The notes under the pieces: model-generated
What the model saw: only the letters and a program-made list of their open reading frames with translations
The model's database searches: none
What the model was told of the DNA's origin: nothing
Part shown: one piece after another, positions 56,688 to 64,000 of the stretch
How the letters are laid out: the number at the start of each line of letters is the position of its first letter
How positions within the stretch are numbered: the stretch's first letter is position 1
Assembly (NCBI GenBank): GCA_029641185.1
Contig: JAPWGK010000018.1
Span: forward strand, 806,001 to 870,000
DNA: 64,000 nucleotides
From: Pseudofabraea citricarpa
Taxonomy: Eukaryota > Ascomycota > Leotiomycetes > Helotiales > Dermateaceae
Reading direction: 5' to 3'
Made by a program: the position numbers and the translations under genes

Positions 56688-59616
56688 TCATACCAATACT
56701 TGCTTGGCGTTGCAAATTCTCCATGCCAAGTTTCTCACGTTGCCATCTGCGAGCACCACACTGGGTGCAAATTCAATACCAAACATTTGATGTACCGCAA
56801 AGACAACTCGTCTCGCATACTTCCCATCTCTTTCTACTAAACTTCCAAAACTCTCATCGATGGTGTTTGGTGCGATATCAGGATCGCGGTCGAAACAGTT
56901 GCGAACTACTGGGAGTAATGCGGTCTCGACAGCACCTCGAATAAGTCCATTATCATCAACCTCAACATCTTCCTCGTCAAAGCGGCCAATTCTAATTTCG
57001 AAAGGAAGAGAGATGGCCATGACATTGTGCTTGCCGTCATGGTGATAACGGAATTCAAAAACACCGTGAGTCCACCACAACTTATCACCTTCGAAGGCCA
57101 TCTCGCCCTGTACTAGCTCAGAGCCATCATCGCACTTCGCTTCGGAGACAATTTGTTCAGAAACAAGAATTCCTTGGTCGGCAGTTGTTGATTCGTACTT
57201 ATTGGGAACAGTTGCAACCCATCGTCCGGCTGATGTAACCCGAGTCACTTCTCTGGACGCACTATCCGCAACCATGTAAAGACCGACCCAATCCTTTTTG
57301 CTATGGTGAGTGGGTGCAGTCCATTTAACTTTGATAGGAGCTCCATATTCAAAAATCAGTGGCTTGTAATCTTCGCGACGCGCCAATGGTAATCTTGCTG
57401 TTTGACCTTCTTTGATGGTTGCACGTTCGCTTATTGTTAGGGCAGTTGAGCTTGTACCTTCGATAGAGATAGAATAATCCTTTGGATTGAAGCCAGCCAA
57501 GTCAGGAGCGAGTCTTGTTAGCGTGATGCGAGCAGGATATTGACTGAATAATGCTGAAGTGTCGCGAACGATGGTAGAAACACCAGCGGCCAATTTTGGT
57601 CGTGCAGCATCCAGGAATTCTTCAACAAAGTGACTTGTTTCACCCAAGACTTTATCGACGCTACCTTGCCATTTCTTGAGTGGTGGTGGCATAGAAGTTC
57701 TGATAGTCTTAGAAAGTCCTGCCTCTGGTCTGAGATTGCGACCGTAGAGCTTCTGCATGTGAGGTTTCTCGACGAATTGAATAAATGCGAAAGTTAAGAT
57801 GTGACTAAGAAGAGCAAGGAAGAAAATTGCTTTACTGCCTGTCGCCAGGCAAGCTCCCCAGATTCCAGCCAGTCCAATGATACGTTCCGGATTATTGAGG
57901 TAGCGATAAATGCCACTGTAGGTAAGCTTGGGTGCATGATCGAAGAAGAAATCTCCGAAGAACCAACCAAATTCACCCAGGGATTCATAGATGCTGACTG
58001 CTGTCCATACCTGAAGCGAGATAAGACCTGCACCAACGACATGCCTCAAAAGAACCAGTCCATAATCCCAGTCAGCTGGGAAAGAATACATCTTCCACGT
58101 TGCTGCCATGAAACTGGCATAGCACATTGTCATACTGAGATGGTACATCCCTTTCCACTGTCTCCATGCCTCTTCCGTATCTTCGCCATATTTGACAAAG
58201 TGTCGAGTCCACATTTTCTTATTGGATTGACAGTCAAGAATTAATCCAAGACCAAGTGAGTACCATAAGCGCCAAGCGACCGCATTCAGTACAAAAAAGG
58301 CCTGATAATAGAAAGTCGACGGTGTTAAAATGGTCAGAAGCAGCATATAAACTTGTAGCAGGATGACGGTGACGTCAGTGATTCGAAATAAATCAATGTT
58401 ATCAAAACCCATCAGATTGTGTACAGGAGATGGTTGTTTGACTGTTGCTAATGGAGCAGCTTTTTCCGTTGGCGCTATGTAATCAAGTCCTTCTCTGTGA
58501 GCTGCAGACGCGTTGGCATATTCAATCTCGGTGATTGATGGATTATCTTCGCGCTTTCTTGGTGGAGGAGGATTATAGGTTTTCTCGATATGTGGATTTT
58601 CGACATAAACGAGAAAAGCGAATTGAGCAGCGTGCGCAACGATCGAGATGAACAATACGTTATAGCTAGCAGCCATCATTGAAATGCCATAGTAACCGGC
58701 ATACCCCACAGAATACATGGGATGGGGAGCCATTTCAAAAACCCCATCAAACGTCAACTCTTGATCAATGAGATAGAAGAAGTCACCCCAGTACCAGGCG
58801 TAGTCTTTTACAACTCGATGAGCATCAAGTTTGACCCAGAGATTAAAGGCAACAAGAACAATTCCTGTAAACCAGCGAGCCACACACATAAAGACGCCTT
58901 CACCAGTTGGACGACCTGAACATGCTATTGCGAATAGGCAGTACGATGTAAAATCACACATCAAGATCAAGTCCACCACCCTTCGAAAGACGAGCCATGT
59001 ATTATACTCAAGAGGTGCCTCTTCAAAGGTATAATCCTCTGGAATTTTTGTCTCCAATTCGCTCTTGATCAACCTGTACAACCATGGCCTTGGATTCTTG
59101 CCAGTCGAAGGGTTTTCAAACAGGCTCCACTTCTTAGCCCATGAAATCAAACGTCGATGATTCGATTGTATGTTCAGGAGATATCCAATACCAACATTAT
59201 AACACCCACGCCAGAACAAAAATATGATAGCAAAGACTGGTTGCTTGAGGGAGCTGGGCAGAAGGCAAAGTGTGAGGATGTGGAGACCGAGAATGGCTAG
59301 GACAATGGCATCGGAAAGGTTCTTGGGTTGTCGGGGGTCAAGAAGTTGTGACACCATGTCATGGGTTTGTGGGACGGTAAAAACTTCAAAGAATTAGCCA
59401 TCTCTGCTGCCGGTCGCCGCCCATAGTCGCTGGCTTCAACTCACTGGTTCCATCTGGGGTTCTGCCAAAGGTTTTCGGTTCCTTTTCGGCATCGTGCCCC
59501 CCAGGCGCATCGACTGCACGGCTTTCTGCAGATGCAGAGGTGATCTTTTCAACAGTCGTTGGCACATGTCGCTCTCGGAGTCCATCCATCTGAGGATCAA
59601 GGGTAGAAGAAGTCAT
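56688..59616 (-). CDS. CHO2: Phosphatidylethanolamine N-methyltransferase CHO2
   Basis: Exons 59616-59445 and 59383-56688 give 955 aa. The join restores [20 protein letters not shown], the conserved N-terminal block of fungal CHO2. The protein has two tandem membrane methyltransferase units, each ending in the family motif (ENPHIEKTY in the first, [10 protein letters not shown] in the second), with [13 protein letters not shown] and [13 protein letters not shown] as the matching loops. About ten membrane segments are visible. The C-terminal third is a soluble domain of CHO2 type, with [18 protein letters not shown] and a conserved [19 protein letters not shown] stretch. CHO2 makes phosphatidyl-monomethylethanolamine from PE using SAM in the ER, the first step of PC synthesis by methylation. 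The start at 59616 is preferred to 59673. Confidence 0.95.
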
Positions 59617-60516
59617 AGTGTTGGTGCAAATGGCAATATTGTGTCGGTGAGCCCTATGTTGAAATAAGGGCACACTTCAGGTCCGGCTTAAGGAGATTTA
59701 TGGTTCTGAGAACGGTTGCGTTTGGGAAGTGAGTAGAATTTGATTGATGTCGTTGCCACAACGAATTGAGCCATATATGCAAAGCTGGGCTAGCTCTCTT
59801 GTCTGTGGAAGGTGATGGATGTGTTGGAGGACAGAAATGTTCGCGTGGGGAAGTGGAAGCTGGGCTGGGATGGTAAACGATGGCTCTTGGCTAACCGAAT
59901 AGCGAGAGGGGAATGCTTGGCTCTAGAACTCAGAATCACATGCTATTCTTGATTGGCTTTCTTTTGCAAGGCATTATCGACTTAATTGCTCTGGCCACAC
60001 TACCGTACCGGTAGTTACTGTACGGAGTCTACGGAGCACGCTCGATGGTATCATCCTCAAACAAACAAGTACCGTACCAGAGCCAGGACTGACCAACTGA
60101 CATCTGGACAACGCAAATACCTCTCCTCAACAAACTCCCAACAACTCTGAAGCTTGAAATGACAATGCCGAATTAGCATGTGAAAGAGAAGAAATCAGCA
60201 CACGACAGCATGTCTCATTTACAGAGTGGAGCACAAAGACCCCACGATGTGTTGTAAACGAGCTGGCCGGTTACAAACGGGTGACAAACGGTTAGCTACT
60301 TCCAATCCACGTGCTTTCTTACCACGTGCCCGTTTCCCTCCGGCCGGTGCTCGGAGAAGCTTTGTTCATTCCCTTGACCGCTCAGCATTTACGGCATAGA
60401 ATGGCAGAATGCCCCTCCAGCAAATGACATCTGCTTTCAAATCAACAACACACCAGCCTTTCTTTGCGGAAAAATTCTCGACTGGCAAGACATCTTACCC
60501 AGATAAAACTACCAAA
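59617..60516. promoter_or_regulatory. Bidirectional promoter of CHO2 and NBP35, with uORF
   Basis: This 900-bp divergent promoter contains repeated CCGTAC/GTACGG motifs at about 60003-60080 and two ACGTG cores near 60310-60330. A nine-codon open frame at 60401-60427 (ATG...TGA) precedes and overlaps an in-frame upstream ATG of NBP35 at 60409, so it may tune which start is used. Confidence 0.45.
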
Positions 60517-61545
60517 ATGGCGCCGTCTTTAGAAGCCCCAGATAACGTCGAAGATGTCCTGTCGAACCCCATCAAAGCTGCCCCGAAACTTGTAGCCCCC
60601 GAGCCAGAACACTGTCCAGGTCCCGAATCCGAACAAGCAGGACAAGCAGACTCTTGCGCAGGATGTCCGAACCAAGCTATATGTGCCTCCGCGCCAAAGG
60701 GTCCTGATCCGGACATACCTGCAATAACGGCGCGTCTCTCCGGCATACAACACAAAATACTCATCCTTTCGGGCAAAGGTGGAGTGGGCAAAAGCACATT
60801 TACTTCACTTCTGGCTCACGCGTTTGCCACAAATCCTGATAGCACAGTAGGCATTATGGATACGGACATATGTGGACCGAGTATACCGAAGATGATGGGT
60901 GTTGAGGCAGAGACAATACATGTCAGTGGCGGTGGATGGAGTCCTGTTTGGGTGCTGGAGAATCTCGGTGTGATGAGTGTCCAGTTCATGTTACCAAATC
61001 GGGATGACGCCGTTATATGGAGAGGGCCCAAGAAAAATGGATTAATCAAACAATTCCTAAAGGATGTCGAATGGGGAGAGTTGGATTTCTTATTAGTCGA
61101 TACGCCACCCGGAACGAGCGACGAACATCTCAGTGTCAATTCTTTCCTGAAGGAGAGTGGTGTTGACGGGGCAGTAGTTGTCACAACCCCTCAAGAGGTC
61201 GCATTACTTGATGTCCGGAAAGAAATTGATTTCTGTCGCAAAGCTGGAATTAAGGTGTTGGGCTTGGTCGAGAATATGTCTGGATTTGTTTGCCCGAAAT
61301 GCACACACGAAAGCCAAATCTTCCAAGCAACAACTGGTGGAGCACGGGCTTTGGCAAAAGAGATGAATATTCCATTTCTCGGTGCTGTGCCTTTAGACCC
61401 ACGCATAGGCATGTCTTGCGATTATGGAGAGAGTTTCTTTGATGCCTGGCCGGATAGTCCAGCATGTACGGCTTTGAAAAATGTTGTCAAGCGAGTCGGC
61501 GAAGAGATTGGTCTGAACCCAGACAGCGTTCTGCCTGAAGACTGA
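60517..61545 (+). CDS. NBP35: Cytosolic Fe-S cluster assembly factor NBP35
   Basis: This is a single exon of 342 aa from the ATG at 60517 (context AAAATGGCG). The N terminus holds C33, C47, C50 and C56 in the family spacing CX13CX2CX5C, which binds a 4Fe-4S cluster. The deviant P-loop is GKGGVGKS (86-93), with Walker-type [14 protein letters not shown] and [15 protein letters not shown] near residue 253 is the bridging cluster motif. NBP35 and Cfd1 form the scaffold of the cytosolic iron-sulphur assembly pathway. An in-frame ATG at 60409 would add 36 residues without family likeness. Orthology to NBP35 rather than Cfd1 follows from the N-terminal cysteine block. Confidence 0.96.
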   Translation: MAPSLEAPDNVEDVLSNPIKAAPKLVAPEPEHCPGPESEQAGQADSCAGCPNQAICASAPKGPDPDIPAITARLSGIQHKILILSGKGGVGKSTFTSLLAHAFATNPDSTVGIMDTDICGPSIPKMMGVEAETIHVSGGGWSPVWVLENLGVMSVQFMLPNRDDAVIWRGPKKNGLIKQFLKDVEWGELDFLLVDTPPGTSDEHLSVNSFLKESGVDGAVVVTTPQEVALLDVRKEIDFCRKAGIKVLGLVENMSGFVCPKCTHESQIFQATTGGARALAKEMNIPFLGAVPLDPRIGMSCDYGESFFDAWPDSPACTALKNVVKRVGEEIGLNPDSVLPED

Positions 61546-62930
61546 GTATTGATGTGAGACTGGCAACTCAGAACAATTACTTCATGGGGCATCAAAGCCC
61601 AATCACAGCTCAATGAACGGGTTTCGAACTGAGCTCAAATACGAGTCGGGGACTAGAAATCTAGGTAACAGTCTTCGGACTGATGCGAGAACCTCGGCAG
61701 TCACTTCAGACCACATCGTCGACTGGTGAAGAGAGCTGGGAGGAGAGGAGATATATCTCCGCATACATGCTATATAGCAATCTCTAACAATACGAAATAC
61801 CTTCATATGAAAATCTCACGTAGACAAGTCTCGTGGTATCAAACGTGCATATAATTCTGGTGACTATATATGGGCCTATTCAAGGCTGTGGTCACTTACA
61901 TGATACGTTTATCGATTGAGATTGGAATGCTATCCATCTTGACTTTCTCAAATTTCCCCTTTGTCTTCGGAGAAGAATGACTTCAGTCTGCACAGGGAAT
62001 GACAATGAATCAGGTTGTGTAAGCTAATTTCTTAGATGCTTCTAATATATTTGGTGTATCTCGCAACTGGCCAAGCCGACGTGCATCAACTTGAATTATT
62101 GATATATCAGATGTGAACTCTCCTGTCATTAGGAGGAGAAACTCGATCAAGCTTTAGTTTCTGGGAGAAGAGATGATGGACGGTAGATGACAGTGGAACT
62201 ACATCAGAAGCCCCGTCGAGGCCCGCGGTAGAAAAACAGCTAGAGGAATCTGTCTCCGTTCTCGTATAGGTAGAAGAAGGGAAGGGCAAAGCAATATTTA
62301 GTCTCGGATCGCAGGACCTGAGCAACTGCTCGTGTTGCAGGAGCACAAAGAAGGAGCTGTTTATAGCTTAATGATAATGTGTCGATGTTTCAAAATTGTC
62401 TCTCTTACTTCAACACTGCTCAGCGATAGTGTTGCGGCGCGGCAGGTACCCTCTGGACCAAAGCTGTACACTGGTATCCCGATCTGATGTCAATGATGAG
62501 ACGATGTTTCAAAAATCAAAGGTCCCTTCAGTGCTAGCAAAGGAGGACGTTGTGTAGGGAGGGAATATATGATGTAAAATTTTGAGGCATTCATAACTAG
62601 AGATAAAGATTTAGGCTTGACGTGGAATCTTGCACCTTGCCTTGATTCAGGAGCTTATGTTTAGAAAGATGCAATAGATACAAAACAAGTCGATTTCAGG
62701 TGCAGGTCAGGCTAAGCACATACCTAGCCAACAAAAAGATATTCTGACTATATTCCCGTCCTTCCAAAAGCTTTGGATTATGACTATACAAGAGTTCCTT
62801 TTGAGGGTACACTGCGCTACTGTATACTGTGAGATCTTGGCAAGCTGCGAGTGTAGTTCAGAATTATGCGGCAAATCAGTACCAGGCTGTGAAATATACT
62901 TCATTGTGCAAAGCATGGCAACATCATTCA
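61546..62930. other. Convergent intergenic region
   Basis: These 1.39 kb lie between the 3' ends of NBP35 and the GMF homologue. Small frames (for example 62107-62346 minus) have no domain. I call nothing. Confidence 0.45.
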
Positions 62931-63555
62931 TTACTCAGCCCCTAATTTCTTCGGTACATCTTCCAGATCCTCAGCCGAATCAATCTCCAGCACCTTTCCC
63001 ACCTCAGCCGTATTCCTCATCAGTTCCTTAGCGCCCGCATACAGCATCCTCAGCTCGGCATTACAAGTAGCCGGGAGATAATACAACAGCACATACGGGA
63101 CGGACAAGCGACCGGACGGCTATATCACAAAACAGATCAGCCTCAAAGCGTACTACATAGCCCAGTAACTCAACTCAACTCACCAGCGTCAGGGGATAGC
63201 TCAGCAGCACGTAGCGCGGAGAGTGATCCGGCAGGTCATCTGCGATGTCTTGCAGGTCTTTATACACCACCTTCTCCTCGTCCTGCTTTATCTCTAATGT
63301 GCTCTTGTCGATCATATCTGCGCGCATAACACTCATAATCAGATCTCATCTCATGCTCGATTCATCTGCAGGTAGGTGGAGGTGAGCTGTGACAAGACGT
63401 ACAAATCACGGCCTGGGGATCATTAGATCGCGACGTCGTCAGGCGGAACTTGCGAAGGTGGTCTTTGCTCTCTTGCGAGAACGTGTACAGGCGGGATTCG
63501 GACGACTGTGGCTTTGGTTAGCACATGCGATGCGTTCTGAAGGGGAGCTTGCCAT
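62931..63555 (-). CDS. AIM7: Glia maturation factor homologue (ADF-H domain)
   Basis: Four exons, 63555-63553, 63505-63403, 63317-63184 and 63119-62931, give 142 aa, exactly the usual GMF size. The first coding exon is just ATG; the following intron (63506-63552, 47 nt) has GC-AG ends with donor GCAAGC and a GCTAAC branch site, and joins to give M-SSESRLYTFSQESKDHLRKF. The rest is a full ADF-homology fold: AVIYMIDKSTLEIK, LQDIADDLPDHSPRYVLLSY, SGRLSVPYVLLYYLP and a C-terminal helix MLYAGAKELMRNTAEV. GMF binds Arp2/3 and takes apart actin branches. The body is certain; the ATG-only exon is inferred, since no other start gives the frame. Confidence 0.9.
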
Positions 63556-63672
63556 TGTGTACTGCGTGGCCGATGTCTTGGTGACGGACAACTGTATGTA
63601 GCCTCGTCGTCGTCCTTCCGCTCCCCTCCTAATGCATTGATTGACTTTAGGCGAGGAAATGCCCCGCGTTGA

Positions 63673-63828
63673 ATGGCGCTAGCCTGCTTTAGGATAGAGG
63701 GGTACTTTGGCATTGCAGAGCTGCTCTACGATATCGGCCATGCTTGCTATGGGATTGTTGACGTTCGACAAGAGGATTTATTGAACCTGTTTGACGATTA
63801 TAAGAGATTTGTGAAGAATTCTTTTTAA
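63673..63828 (+). CDS. Small open frame of unknown status
   Basis: A 51-codon frame from ATG to TAA has normal composition (GYFGIAELLYDIGHACYG, QEDLLNLFDDYKRFVKNS). I recognise no family. It lies about 120 bp upstream of the divergent GMF homologue. It could be a small gene, the last exon of something degraded, or chance. The rest of 63556-64000 shows nothing I can call. Confidence 0.3.
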   Translation: MALACFRIEGYFGIAELLYDIGHACYGIVDVRQEDLLNLFDDYKRFVKNSF

Positions 63829-64000
63829 CTGTAATCTAAACCCGAACAGCTGTGTCACTTTGTAGCGTCACTTTATAACAATAGGTACCTAGGTAGGCAC
63901 TTATCCACAAACTATCAGAAGATACTTTCAAGGGTGATCAAGTGACTGGAAAGATTTTTCATTGCGTGTAGACTGGCGGTAATATGTAAACGCAGCATCT

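Noticed and set aside
60000..60080. GTACCGTAC/GTACGG motifs as possible telomeric or transposon ends
   Set aside because: They are short, scattered and common in ascomycete intergenic DNA; no element boundaries are seen.

Overview
The window is nuclear DNA of a filamentous ascomycete (Pezizomycotina). Genes are dense on both strands, introns are short (46-139 nt) with CTAAC-type branch points, and the families are typical of moulds: a siderophore NRPS, an APSES factor, a Cup1-like LYR protein and an NLR. A member of Leotiomycetes would fit, but that is an impression, not something the sequence proves.

Layout. 0-8 kb: the start of a SidC-type siderophore synthetase (leftward, cut by the window edge) faces an ornithine N5-monooxygenase gene (rightward) across 3.4 kb that holds iron-regulator-type GATA sites. 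8.8-13.4 kb: a secreted PhlG-like hydrolase and a C2H2/fungal-domain transcription factor. 15-19 kb: a degenerate gamma-glutamylcyclotransferase-like protein, an SDR epimerase and a GNAT acetyltransferase. 19.5-33 kb is a housekeeping block: Cup1-like LYR protein, MBP1-type cell-cycle factor, intron-bearing tRNA-Gln, deoxyhypusine hydroxylase, Pol I subunit RPA12 and cohesin loader Mis4/Scc2. 33-47 kb looks accessory: three genes I do not recognise, a tandem-repeat field with nine covarying hairpins, an MFS drug exporter and a hydrolase-NACHT-WD40 NLR. 47.7-64 kb: a fructosamine-kinase-like protein, a DmpA-type peptidase, a FucP-type sugar transporter, an unrecognised acidic protein, CHO2, NBP35 and a glia maturation factor homologue.

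How the genes work together. The monooxygenase makes N5-hydroxyornithine, the building block the NRPS needs, so the left end is a compact hydroxamate siderophore locus. MBP1, Mis4, RPA12 and deoxyhypusine hydroxylase are growth and cell-cycle genes with no sign of operation as a unit. The most unusual signal is in 34.7-36.05 kb: nine copies of an 8-bp stem closing a TTAAC(T/C)T loop. All stem positions stay paired across seven different sequences, using compensatory changes and G-U-type wobbles, which suggests a structured plus-strand RNA. Three of about 43 introns I modelled use GC-AG ends.
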